Shown in pieces: positions 8,674 through 17,224 of a stretch of DNA of 62,169 bases. This stretch comes from JBPCNH01 sp051001455. GTDB lineage: Bacteria; Actinomycetota; CADDZG01; WHSQ01. Each line of letters starts with the position of its first letter. The stretch's first letter is position 1. The stretch covers positions 1 to 62,169 of the forward strand of contig JBPCNH010000035.1 of NCBI GenBank assembly GCA_051001455.1, in the 5' to 3' direction. The position numbers and the translations under genes are program-made. The notes under the pieces were generated by a model. The model was not told where the DNA came from and did no database searches. It saw only the letters and a program-made list of their open reading frames with translations.

Positions 8674-10014
8674 CTACTCGCCCTCGGGTCGTGAGGGGTC
8701 AGCGCGACGTCCCGCCAGCTCCCGGCGGATCTGCTCGTAGAGCTCGACCTCGCGCCCCCGGACCGGCTCGTAGTAGTGACGCTCCCGGACCTTGTCCGGC
8801 AGGTATTGCTGGTCGACGTAACCACCGTGAGCATGCGGGTTCTGGTATGCGCTCCCGGCGCCGGCCGCCCGCGAGGCTGACGAATGGGCGTCTCGCAGGT
8901 GAGGCGGGACGGGAAGCGGGCCATCGTTGCCGACGTCTTCCGCCGCGGCCCAGATCGCAAGAGCCGACGCCTTGGACTTCGGCGCCAACGCGAGATACGC
9001 AGCGGCCTGAGCCAGGTTCAACTGGGCCTCGGGCAGTCCGACGAACTCGAGCGCGTGATGAGCGGCCACGGCGACCTGCAGCGCGATCGGGTCGGCGTTC
9101 CCGACGTCCTCGGAGGCGAAGATGACCATGCGGCGAGCGACGAAGCGCGGAGCCTCCCCCGCATCCAACATGCGTGCCATCCAATAGATAGCGGCGTCTG
9201 GGTCCGAGCCGCGCATCGATTTGATGAACGCGGAGATGACGTCGTAATGCCAGTCGCCGCCCTTGTCGTAAGGCAGAGCGCGCCGTTGGAGCGCCTCTTC
9301 GACGGCAGCGAGCTCGATCACCTCGGCCGAATCTTGGACGGTGATCATCGCCGCCGCCTCGAGAACGTTGAGCGCGGCGCGGGCATCTCCTCCGGTGCCT
9401 GCCGCGATGTGCTCGAGAGCCTCGGGTGAAGCGCCGACCCCGAGGTGGCCGAGCCCGCGCTTCGGTTCCTTCAAGGCACGCTGCAGCAACTTCAAGAGAT
9501 CGGCCTCGGTGAGACTCTCGAGTCTGAAGAGCAGGCTCCTCGACATGAGCGGTGAGTTCACCTCGAAGGAAGGATTCTCGGTCGTCGCCCCGACGAGGAT
9601 GATCCACCCGTTCTCCACGGCCGGGAGCAACGCATCCTGCTGTGCCTTGTTGAAGCGATGTATCTCGTCGAGGAAGAGGACGGTACGGGTCCCTTGTTGG
9701 GCGAGACGGTCTTTAGCCGCCTCGATGGCCTTGCGTACGTCGGCCACTCCCGAGGTGACCGCGGACATCGGAGCGAAGTATGCGTCTGCCGACCGCGCGA
9801 TCACGTTCGCGAGGGTCGTCTTCCCCGTTCCTGCGGGGCCCCACATGACGATCGACGACACCTCTCCCGACCTCACGATGGCTCGCAGTGCGCGTCCCTC
9901 CCCCAGAAGATGTTGCTGCCCTACAACTTCATCGAGTGTGCGCGGGCGCATCCGCGCCGCCAACGGGGCATATTCGTCGAACTTCTCCTCGAGAGCGTTC
10001 GCGAAGAGGTCCAC
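8674..10014 (-). CDS. rarA: Replication-associated recombination AAA+ ATPase RarA (MgsA)
   Basis: 446 residues. Walker A is WGPAGTGKTT, Walker B FLDEIHRF, with sensor 1 GATTENPSFEV and the C-terminal tetramerisation domain typical of RarA/MgsA/WRNIP1. It acts at stalled replication forks, loading on or near the replisome. It starts with GTG four bases after the aspS stop. The N-terminal MDLFANALEEKFDEYAPLA resembles the SSB/clamp-contacting leader of the family. Confidence 0.93.
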   Translation of the reverse strand: MDLFANALEEKFDEYAPLAARMRPRTLDEVVGQQHLLGEGRALRAIVRSGEVSSIVMWGPAGTGKTTLANVIARSADAYFAPMSAVTSGVADVRKAIEAAKDRLAQQGTRTVLFLDEIHRFNKAQQDALLPAVENGWIILVGATTENPSFEVNSPLMSRSLLFRLESLTEADLLKLLQRALKEPKRGLGHLGVGASPEALEHIAAGTGGDARAALNVLEAAAMITVQDSAEVIELAAVEEALQRRALPYDKGGDWHYDVISAFIKSMRGSDPDAAIYWMARMLDAGEAPRFVARRMVIFASEDVGNADPIALQVAVAAHHALEFVGLPEAQLNLAQAAAYLALAPKSKASALAIWAAAEDVGNDGPLPVPPHLRDAHSSASRAAGAGSAYQNPHAHGGYVDQQYLPDKVRERHYYEPVRGREVELYEQIRRELAGRRADPSRPEGE

Positions 10015-10018
10015 CTCG

Positions 10019-11821
10019 CTACGAGGTTGACTCGGGTTCGGGTTCGGGTGCCGTCGAACGGAGGTAGAGGGCCTCTAGCTGTTCCTCGTCCACCTCCGCG
10101 GGCGCGCCGGTGAGAGGATCGAACGCGCTCTGGGTCTTTGGAAACGCGATCACCTCGCGGATATTGGTCTCCCCGGCAGCAAGAGCGACGACCCGGTCTA
10201 TCCCCGGTGCGATCCCTCCGTGCGGGGGCGCGCCGTAACGGAACGCGTTCAGCAAGAAGGAGAACTTCTCCTCCGCCTCTTCCTTGGAGATGCCAAGAGC
10301 ATCGAACACCCGCTCCTGCAGCTTTCGATCGTGGATACGGATGCTTCCCGAAGCCAGCTCCCAGCCGTTCAGGGTGATGTCGTAGGACTTCGAGATGACT
10401 TTACCGGGGTCGGTCTCCAGGTAATCGAGCGTCTCGGGGATGACGCCGGTGAAGGGGTGATGGATGAAATCCCAACGCTCCTCGTCGTCGTTGTACTCGA
10501 ACCATGGGAAATCGACTATCCAGGCGAACTTCCATGCGGCGGGATCGGAACGATCGAGGTCTGGGATGAGACCGAATCGTTCCGCCAGCCGGCCTCGCAG
10601 GGCACCGAGGACCTTGTAGACGATGCTCGGGCGCTTGTCGGCGACGATCAGCACGAGGTCCCCGTCGTTGGCGCCCGCCGTCGTGCGGATACCGGTGCGC
10701 TCGTCATCGGTGAAGAACTTGTCGAGCGGGCTCTTGAAGCCGTCGGCCGACACGCCGATCCAAACCAATCCCCCAGCGCCTAAGGATTTGGCTTCGTCCA
10801 CCAGAGCGTCGAGATGCTTGCGCCCGAGGCCACCTTGTCCCGGCACGGTTATCCCCTTGACGGCGCCCCCCGAGTCGAGCACCGTGCGGAATACCTTCAC
10901 CTCGGTGCCGGCGAAGACTCCGGCCAGCCCGAAGAGCTCGAGGCCGTAGCGGAGATCCGGTTTGTCGGTTCCGAAGCGCTCCATCGACTCGCCGTAAGGC
11001 AGTCTGATGAAGTCCGGAAGCGTCACCCCGAGCACCTCTAGCCACACGTATTTGAAACAGCGTTCGGTCACGTCGAGCACGTCTTCGACATCGACGAAGG
11101 ACATCTCCAGATCGAGCTGGGTGAACTCCGGCTGCCGATCGGCGCGCAGATCCTCGTCACGGAAGCACCTGACGATCTGGTAGTAGCGGTCGAGGCCCGC
11201 GACCATGAACAACTGCTTGAAGAGCTGCGGGGATTGGGGCAGGGCGTAGAAGTTGCCCGGATGCACCCGCGATGGAACGAGGTAATCACGGGCGCCCTCG
11301 GGCGTCGAACGGGTCAGCATCGGGGTCTCGATCTCGACGAAGTCCTCGGAATCGAAGAACCGGCGGATCGCGCCGACTATGGCGGCTCGCAGCTCGATGT
11401 TGGAACGCATCTTGTCGCGCCGCAGATCGAGGTATCGGTATTTGAGACGGAGCGACTCGTCGACGTCCTGATGCGAGTCCACCTGGAAAGGAGGGGTCTC
11501 GGCCTCGGAGAGGACCTCTAGTCCGGTGACCGCTACCTCGACCTCACCCGTGGCGAGCTTGGGATTGACCGTGCCTTCCTTGCGGCGCCGCACCTCACCG
11601 GTGACCTTGATGCAGTACTCGTTGCGCAGGGACTGCGCGGTCTCGTGTGCGCCGGCGTCAACGTCGGTGGAGAACACCACCTGGACCAATCCATATCGAT
11701 CGCGGAGGTCGATGAAGGTCACCCCTCCGTGGTCTCTCCTCGTGTGAACCCACCCGCAGAGAGTCACCTCGGTGCCCGTTAGGGCTGCCGAGACGTCCCC
11801 ACATCGATGCGAACGCATCAT
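10019..11821 (-). CDS. aspS: Aspartyl-tRNA synthetase
   Basis: 600 residues: an OB-fold anticodon-binding domain (CGWVHTRRDHGGVTFIDLRD), class II motifs including FRDEDLRADRQPEFTQLD, a GAD insertion, and motif 3 as HGGIAPGIDRVV. Two ATGs lie in tandem at 11821 and 11818; the first gives an ATGA overlap with the hisS stop. The length is that of the bacterial type. Whether it is discriminating for tRNA-Asp or also charges tRNA-Asn cannot be decided from this window. Confidence 0.96.
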   Translation of the reverse strand: MMRSHRCGDVSAALTGTEVTLCGWVHTRRDHGGVTFIDLRDRYGLVQVVFSTDVDAGAHETAQSLRNEYCIKVTGEVRRRKEGTVNPKLATGEVEVAVTGLEVLSEAETPPFQVDSHQDVDESLRLKYRYLDLRRDKMRSNIELRAAIVGAIRRFFDSEDFVEIETPMLTRSTPEGARDYLVPSRVHPGNFYALPQSPQLFKQLFMVAGLDRYYQIVRCFRDEDLRADRQPEFTQLDLEMSFVDVEDVLDVTERCFKYVWLEVLGVTLPDFIRLPYGESMERFGTDKPDLRYGLELFGLAGVFAGTEVKVFRTVLDSGGAVKGITVPGQGGLGRKHLDALVDEAKSLGAGGLVWIGVSADGFKSPLDKFFTDDERTGIRTTAGANDGDLVLIVADKRPSIVYKVLGALRGRLAERFGLIPDLDRSDPAAWKFAWIVDFPWFEYNDDEERWDFIHHPFTGVIPETLDYLETDPGKVISKSYDITLNGWELASGSIRIHDRKLQERVFDALGISKEEAEEKFSFLLNAFRYGAPPHGGIAPGIDRVVALAAGETNIREVIAFPKTQSAFDPLTGAPAEVDEEQLEALYLRSTAPEPEPESTS

Positions 11822-13086
11822 GTCTGTCGCACTCTCCCCTCGACCTCTTCCAGGGGGATAGTGGTCTGCTCCCCCGTGGTCATGTCTTTGATCGTGGCTC
11901 GGCCGGCGGCGATCTCATCTGCACCGAGGATCACCGCGACCCGAGCGCCCGAGCGATCGGCATCCTTCATCTGGCCCTTCATGCTGCGGCCCACGAGATC
12001 GAGGTCGCAACCTATCCCCGCGCTCCGCAGCCGCGTCGCCAAAGCGAGGGCCTTCGCGGTAGCGCCTTCACCCAGAGCAACGACGTACACATCGGTAACC
12101 GGCTCGGCGCGCCGCGCCTCCTCCGGCAAGGCCAGCATGATGCGGTCGAGTCCCAGCGCGAACCCGATGCCGGGGACCCTGGGACCGTCGAGCAGTTCCG
12201 CTAAGCCGTCGTAGCGGCCTCCGCCTCCGACCGCGTTCTGGGACCCGAGGTTCCCCGCCACGAACTCGAACGCCGTGCGGGTGTAGTAATCGAGACCCCG
12301 CACCAACGATGGATCCTCCTCATAACTCACACCGAGCTCCCCGAGATATGTCTTGACCTCCTCGTGGTGCGTGCAACATCCCTCACACAGGTACCCGGAG
12401 ATCAACGGTGCGTCCTTCATGACCGCTACTGTTTGCTCTTCCTTAGAGTCGAACGTGCGCATCGGGTTCGTATCGATGCGATCCCGGTCTTCTTCCGCCA
12501 GTTCCGTCTCGTGGCCTCGCAGATATCCCGCGAGCGCCGCCAGGTAGCCGAGCCGGCATGAGTCGTCGAGGTGCCCTATCGAATTGAGCAATAACTGCGT
12601 CTCTAGACCGAGGTCCTGGTAGAAGGCAGAGGCCGTCCAGATCACCTCGGCATCGAGAGCCGGATGGTCCGACCCGATGGCCTCGATCCCCAGTTGGAAG
12701 AATTGTCTGTAGCGGCCCTTCTGAGGGCGCTCCTGGCGAAACATCCAGCCCGCGTAGGCGAGTTTGACGGGCAAGGGACCCCGATCCAACCGGTGCTCCA
12801 GCACGGCGCGAACCACCGACGCGGTCGCCTCGGGGCGCAGAGTGAGGGAGCGATCGCCGCGATCGGTGAACGTGTACATCTGCTTGCCTACAACCTCGCT
12901 GGTGGCTCCGACTCCCCTCTCGAACACCTCGGTGTGCTCGAACATCGGCGTTTCGACCGGCAGGTAACCGCCGCGCGCGAACAGGTCCATCGCCCGGCGG
13001 ATGACGGCTTGCCACTCCGCCGACTCCGGCGGGAGCAGGTCGCGCGTGCCTCTGGGCGCGCTGAAAGAGGTCTCTTTTCCGGCCAT
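11818..13086 (-). CDS. hisS: Histidyl-tRNA synthetase
   Basis: 422 residues. Class II motif 2 is seen as TLRPEATASVVRA, and the histidine-specific signatures as VRGLDYYTRTAFEFV and GGGGRYDGL, with the anticodon-binding domain at the C-terminus. The ATG at 13086 has no Shine-Dalgarno; instead a TAGGAT box lies six bases before it, suggesting a leaderless message. First gene of the run hisS-aspS-rarA-alaS. Confidence 0.96.
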   Translation of the reverse strand: MAGKETSFSAPRGTRDLLPPESAEWQAVIRRAMDLFARGGYLPVETPMFEHTEVFERGVGATSEVVGKQMYTFTDRGDRSLTLRPEATASVVRAVLEHRLDRGPLPVKLAYAGWMFRQERPQKGRYRQFFQLGIEAIGSDHPALDAEVIWTASAFYQDLGLETQLLLNSIGHLDDSCRLGYLAALAGYLRGHETELAEEDRDRIDTNPMRTFDSKEEQTVAVMKDAPLISGYLCEGCCTHHEEVKTYLGELGVSYEEDPSLVRGLDYYTRTAFEFVAGNLGSQNAVGGGGRYDGLAELLDGPRVPGIGFALGLDRIMLALPEEARRAEPVTDVYVVALGEGATAKALALATRLRSAGIGCDLDLVGRSMKGQMKDADRSGARVAVILGADEIAAGRATIKDMTTGEQTTIPLEEVEGRVRQT

Positions 13087-13092
13087 CGGCCC

Positions 13093-13098
13093 ATCCTA
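13093..13098 (-). promoter_or_regulatory. -10-like box for leaderless hisS
   Basis: TAGGAT on the minus strand, six bases before the hisS ATG. No good -35 is visible at 16-18 bases. The spacing fits a transcript starting at or next to the A of the start codon, which is common in Actinomycetota. Confidence 0.4.
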
Positions 13099-13207
13099 AG
13101 AGCAACGCACTGTGGGAGACTCCGGCGACCGCCCACGGGCCTGACCCCCCGGCCTCGGACCCTGTGGTTGTATGGGCGCCGACGAGGAAGATCGAGCAGG
13201 AGGACCG

Positions 13208-14050
13208 ATGCCCGAAGTCACCACCCACGACCCTGCCGAGCTCGATGCGATCGCCCGCAGGCTCCGCAGCGACATAGTCCGCTCCACCACCGCGGCGGGC
13301 TCCGGACACCCTTCCAGCTCGCTCTCTATGGTCGAGATCCTGACCGTGCTGTACTTCGGGGGCGTGCTGCGTTACGACGCCGCCGCCCCGACCGATCCGG
13401 ACAGGGACCGTTTCATCCTCTCCAAGGGGCACGGCGCGCCGGGGCTCTACGCCGTCCTGGCGGAGTCGGGATACTTCCCTCGTGAGGACCTGTTGACGCT
13501 GCGGCAGCTCGGCTCACCCCTCGAAGGCCATCCGAACATGTGCCGCCTCCCGGGCGTAGAGGCTTCGACCGGATCGCTCGGACAAGGGCTGTCGATCGGG
13601 ATCGGTCATGCGCTCGCCGCTCGTCTCGACGGCCGCGACTACCGCGTCTACGTGATGGTTGGGGATGGGGAGAGCGAGGAAGGACAGGTCTGGGAAGCGA
13701 TCATGCACGCGGGCAACCACGGCCTCGACAACCTCACGTTGATCGTCGATCACAACGGCTACCAGCAAACCGGCGCCGTGGACGATATCCAGCCGCTCGA
13801 CCCGCTGACGGGGAAGCTCGAGGCGTTCGGATGGGCTGCAACCGCGATCGATGGACACTCGATCGAGCAGGTGAGTGAGGCCTTCGACTGGGCGCGGGAT
13901 ATCTCGGGCCGGCCCCAAGCGATAGTGGCTCGCACCATCAAGGGCAAAGGAGTGGCTCTTCTGGAGGCGAGCCAAGGGGGCTACCACGGGAAACCGATCC
14001 CTCCCGAGGAGGAAGCTAAAGCCTTGCAAGAGATCGGAGCCGGCGGATGA
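13208..14050 (+). CDS. Transketolase, N-terminal (TPP-binding) subunit
   Basis: 280 residues from the ATG at 13208, selected because AGGAGG (13198-13203) stands just before it; a longer frame has no such site. The thiamine diphosphate motif is seen as GDGESEEGQVWEA with VDHNGYQQTG, and the substrate/TPP histidines in GSGHPSSS and GHGAPG. Many bacteria and archaea encode transketolase as two genes; this is the first half and overlaps the second by ATGA. Role: two-carbon transfer in the pentose phosphate pathway. Divergent from hisS. Confidence 0.92.
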   Translation: MPEVTTHDPAELDAIARRLRSDIVRSTTAAGSGHPSSSLSMVEILTVLYFGGVLRYDAAAPTDPDRDRFILSKGHGAPGLYAVLAESGYFPREDLLTLRQLGSPLEGHPNMCRLPGVEASTGSLGQGLSIGIGHALAARLDGRDYRVYVMVGDGESEEGQVWEAIMHAGNHGLDNLTLIVDHNGYQQTGAVDDIQPLDPLTGKLEAFGWAATAIDGHSIEQVSEAFDWARDISGRPQAIVARTIKGKGVALLEASQGGYHGKPIPPEEEAKALQEIGAGG

Positions 14051-15006
14051 CTCTAGGACTATCGCGCATCGACCTGCCCGAAGGACCGGCGACCCGTGCC
14101 GCGTTCGGCGACGCACTAGCCGATGCCGGAAGCGACGAGAGGATCGTCGTGATCGATGGAGACGTGAACAACTCGACCTTCACCAACAAGTTCAAAGAGC
14201 GCTACCCGGACCGGTTCTTCAACGTGGGCATCGCGGAGTCAAACGCGGTGGGCGTTGCGGCGGGCCTGGCCGGGGCAGGCAAGATCCCCGTCTGTGCGTC
14301 TTTCTCGACGTTCCTGATGTCGAACGCCTTCGACCAGATCCGCATGTCGATCGCGTTCCCCAACCAGAACGTAAAGCTGGTCGGTAGTCATGCAGGGATC
14401 TCGATCGGTGAGGATGGGCCCTCTCAGATGGCGATCGAGGATGTCGCTCTGGCCTGCGCGCTTGCAGGATTCACCGTGATCGTCCCGGCCGACGGACCCA
14501 GCGCCGCCGCCGCAACACACGCGATGATCGAACGAGAAGGTCCGACCTTCCTGCGCTGCGGGCGTCCGAACGTACCGGTGATCTATCCAGACGGTGCCGA
14601 CTTCCATATCGGCAAGGCGAACACTTTGCGTGACGGGGACGACATCACGATCATCGCGAACGGCATCATGGTGGCTATGGCGCTCGACGCGGCCAAAGGT
14701 TTGGCAGACGAGGGCATCGAGGCGCGCGTACTCGACATGCACACCGTCAAACCGATCGATGTGACCGCGATCGAACGGGCGGCCAACGAGACACGCGGCA
14801 TCGTCGTCGCCGAAGAGCACCTAGCCCATGGCGGGCTCGGGTCTGTGGTTTCGATGGTGCTCTCGGAACGCAAACCCACCCGGATGGCTTTCGTCGACGT
14901 CGGCGACACCTACGCGACCTCCGGCAAACCCGAAGAGCTGCTGAAGCAATATGGGTTGACGCCAGAGGCGATCCTGGACGCAGCCCGGCGGACCCTGAAG
15001 GACTAG
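14047..15006 (+). CDS. Transketolase, C-terminal (pyrimidine-binding) subunit
   Basis: 319 residues. It holds the pyrimidine-binding domain with the catalytic glutamate region (FFNVGIAESNAVGVAAGLA) and the transketolase C domain (AEEHLAHGGLGSVV). It pairs with the upstream subunit to form one active site. The stop codon lies in a CTAG palindrome shared with the convergent dtd gene. A 1-deoxyxylulose-5-phosphate synthase-type alternative is less likely because DXS is a single long chain. Confidence 0.92.
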   Translation: MTLGLSRIDLPEGPATRAAFGDALADAGSDERIVVIDGDVNNSTFTNKFKERYPDRFFNVGIAESNAVGVAAGLAGAGKIPVCASFSTFLMSNAFDQIRMSIAFPNQNVKLVGSHAGISIGEDGPSQMAIEDVALACALAGFTVIVPADGPSAAAATHAMIEREGPTFLRCGRPNVPVIYPDGADFHIGKANTLRDGDDITIIANGIMVAMALDAAKGLADEGIEARVLDMHTVKPIDVTAIERAANETRGIVVAEEHLAHGGLGSVVSMVLSERKPTRMAFVDVGDTYATSGKPEELLKQYGLTPEAILDAARRTLKD

Positions 15007-15452
15007 AAGGTCTTATCCGAGTCGAGGAGGATCGTCACCGGTCCTTCGTTCGTCAGCGTCACATCCATGTTGGCCCCAAACTCACCGCTCGCGGTGGCTA
15101 CGCCGAGTCCTTTGAAGGCGGCGATCGTCGCCATATAGACGGCTTCGGCCCCGGCTCCGCTCGCGGCCCGGACGAACGACGGGCGGCGACCCTTGCGAGC
15201 ATCCCCGTAGAGAGTGAACTGCGACACGACCAGCGCCGCTCCTCCGACATCGAGGAGCGATAGGTTCATCTTGCCGTCATCGTCGTTGAAGATCCTCAGG
15301 TTCGCGACCTTGTCCGCCAACCACTCGGCTTCCGCAGTCCCGTCCTCGGGAGACACGCCCAGGAGCACGACTACCCCCCGCTCGATCGCACCCACCTCAC
15401 GGCCAGCGACAACGACCCTAGCGGTGTCCGAGCGCTGAACCACCGCCCTCAT
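15003..15452 (-). CDS. dtd: D-aminoacyl-tRNA deacylase
   Basis: 149 residues, the normal DTD1 length. The two signature active-site motifs are present: SQFTLYGD and, near the end, NEGPVTILLDSD (the NxGPxT motif). It hydrolyses D-aminoacyl-tRNAs and also glycyl-tRNA-Ala. Its start overlaps the end of the PBP gene (ATGA). Its stop shares CTAG with the transketolase gene on the other strand. Confidence 0.95.
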   Translation of the reverse strand: MRAVVQRSDTARVVVAGREVGAIERGVVVLLGVSPEDGTAEAEWLADKVANLRIFNDDDGKMNLSLLDVGGAALVVSQFTLYGDARKGRRPSFVRAASGAGAEAVYMATIAAFKGLGVATASGEFGANMDVTLTNEGPVTILLDSDKTF

Positions 15453-17224
15453 CGGACCAGAGGAAGGACGGCCTGCAGTATCGAGCGCGCCACCGGCGCG
15501 GCGACCTGTCCACCGATCCCGGCGTACTCACCGACGACGGCCACGGCCACCTTGGGAGCCCCTGCCGGCGCGAAGGCGACGAACCAAGCGTGGTTCTCGC
15601 GCACCCCCGCCCGATCGACCTCGGCCGTTCCCGTTTTACCGGCCACGCGCACGCCGGAGATGCTCGCGCCCACCCCGGTGCCGCCCTGGACCACCGATTC
15701 CATCATGTCGGTCATCTGCCGGGCAGTCTCGCGCGAGACGACCCTTGTCCCCTGCACGTCCTCGAGGAACGAAGACCGGGGGGTCATCCGCGTGCCGCCG
15801 TTCGCGATCGTCGCCGCCACCGAGGCCATCTGCAGCGGGGTTGCCAAGACCTGCGCTTGACCGATCGATCCCCACATCAGATCTCCGAGATGCTCGGGGC
15901 GAGGGAAAGACGACTCCGCGGTAGCCAGCGGCATCGGTTCAGGTGAATTGAACCCAAAGGCCTCCGCGAAACGCGTCAGCTTCCGGGCGCCGAGATCCTC
16001 TGCGACCTGAGCGAAGGCGGTGTTGACGCTGAATTTGAGAGCGCTCGAGAACGGGATCGATCCGAAAGCACCGGATTCGAAGTTCCGGACCCCCTTGTAC
16101 TCGGCGGGGCCGGTCACGGTCGTTCCGGGCTTCACGGTGCCGGTGTCCAGAGCTGCCGCCGCAGTTACCACTTTCATCGACGACCCCGGCGGATAGCGGC
16201 CCGACAGGGCGCGGTTGAAGGGAGCTACATCCCGCGCCCCGACGTAGTTTCCTGGGGAGAAGCCACCGGAGGGAACCGCCGCAAGGATGTCTCCCGTTGC
16301 AGGGGACAGCACGACCGCTCCACCCGTCACCCCGCCGTATGCATCCTCGGCCGCCCGCTGCACGCGCACATCGAGCGTCGCGCGCACCCGTCGCCCTGGC
16401 GATCCAGGGTCCTCCCCCAGCCGGGCGACCCTGCTTCCGCCGCTGTCCACGAGGGTCAGAATCGTCGTCGGCTCACCGGCCAACCGCTCCTGGTAGGCGA
16501 GTTCCATACCCGAGCCGCCGACAAGATCTCCGCGATCCCCGGGTGCCCCCTCGCGCACCTGCTTCTTGGTGAGCGAGCTCAAGTGACCTACGGTCATCCC
16601 GCCGACCGACCCCTGTGGATAGCGGCGCTTGTCGCCGGAGCCGCGCGCGAGAACACGGCCGCGGCGGTCTACGATGCGCCCGCGACGTAACCAGTCGCGC
16701 TCGATCCCGAACCCCTGTGCCGTCTCGTAACCGGGCCATAACAGATCCCGATCCAGGTGGGTCACCCACCGGTCGCTGGGTGTCTCGTAGGTGAGCTCGA
16801 TCACCCCCTCTAGCAGCACCGGAGCGTCAGTAGCCCGTGAGTCCCACTCGATCTCGTACGGGACCTGCACCCCAGGGATCGCAGTTGGCGACGGGGACGT
16901 CTCCGGCGGCGCCGTCTGCGCCGGCTCCGGAACATCGCCCGAGATCCGGAACGAGTACGACTCGATGTCGCCCTCGTCACGCGCCTCCTCGAGCCACTCC
17001 AAGAAAAGATCGGGGGCGGGTCCGCTCGCACCGGTAAGTTCGGCGAGAGCGGCTGCGTCCGCCTCGTTGAGAGCCCGAACCAGCCGCGCCGCTGCGTCCT
17101 CCGGATGGGCGAGCTGGGGTGCGGTGGGAGCTCCTGCGCCGGTACACGACGTGAGCAACACGATCATGATCACCGCTATAGGGCGCGCCCGACCCGCGCT
17201 CTCTCTAGCAGAGAACATCGACAT
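15449..17224 (-). CDS. Class B penicillin-binding protein with a lipoprotein signal
   Basis: 591 residues from the ATG at 17224, which overlaps the relA stop (ATGA); the longer upstream frame is antisense to nothing useful and reads as junk inside relA. The N-terminus is a lipoprotein signal (hydrophobic IAVIMIVLL, then LTSC with Cys27). Next come an NTF2-like MecA-N-type domain (residues ~40-165) and a dimerisation region. The transpeptidase domain carries SSMK (active Ser348, Lys351), SVN (399-401) and KTGT (530-533). It should be a cell-wall DD-transpeptidase attached by lipid rather than by a transmembrane helix, which is unusual for the class. Confidence 0.88.
   Translation of the reverse strand: MSMFSARESAGRARPIAVIMIVLLTSCTGAGAPTAPQLAHPEDAAARLVRALNEADAAALAELTGASGPAPDLFLEWLEEARDEGDIESYSFRISGDVPEPAQTAPPETSPSPTAIPGVQVPYEIEWDSRATDAPVLLEGVIELTYETPSDRWVTHLDRDLLWPGYETAQGFGIERDWLRRGRIVDRRGRVLARGSGDKRRYPQGSVGGMTVGHLSSLTKKQVREGAPGDRGDLVGGSGMELAYQERLAGEPTTILTLVDSGGSRVARLGEDPGSPGRRVRATLDVRVQRAAEDAYGGVTGGAVVLSPATGDILAAVPSGGFSPGNYVGARDVAPFNRALSGRYPPGSSMKVVTAAAALDTGTVKPGTTVTGPAEYKGVRNFESGAFGSIPFSSALKFSVNTAFAQVAEDLGARKLTRFAEAFGFNSPEPMPLATAESSFPRPEHLGDLMWGSIGQAQVLATPLQMASVAATIANGGTRMTPRSSFLEDVQGTRVVSRETARQMTDMMESVVQGGTGVGASISGVRVAGKTGTAEVDRAGVRENHAWFVAFAPAGAPKVAVAVVGEYAGIGGQVAAPVARSILQAVLPLVR

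Noticed and set aside
12443..13432. 329-codon minus-strand frame covering hisS and the transketolase start
   Set aside because: Shifted frame of hisS; composition is Arg/Gly/Pro-rich and no motif is present.
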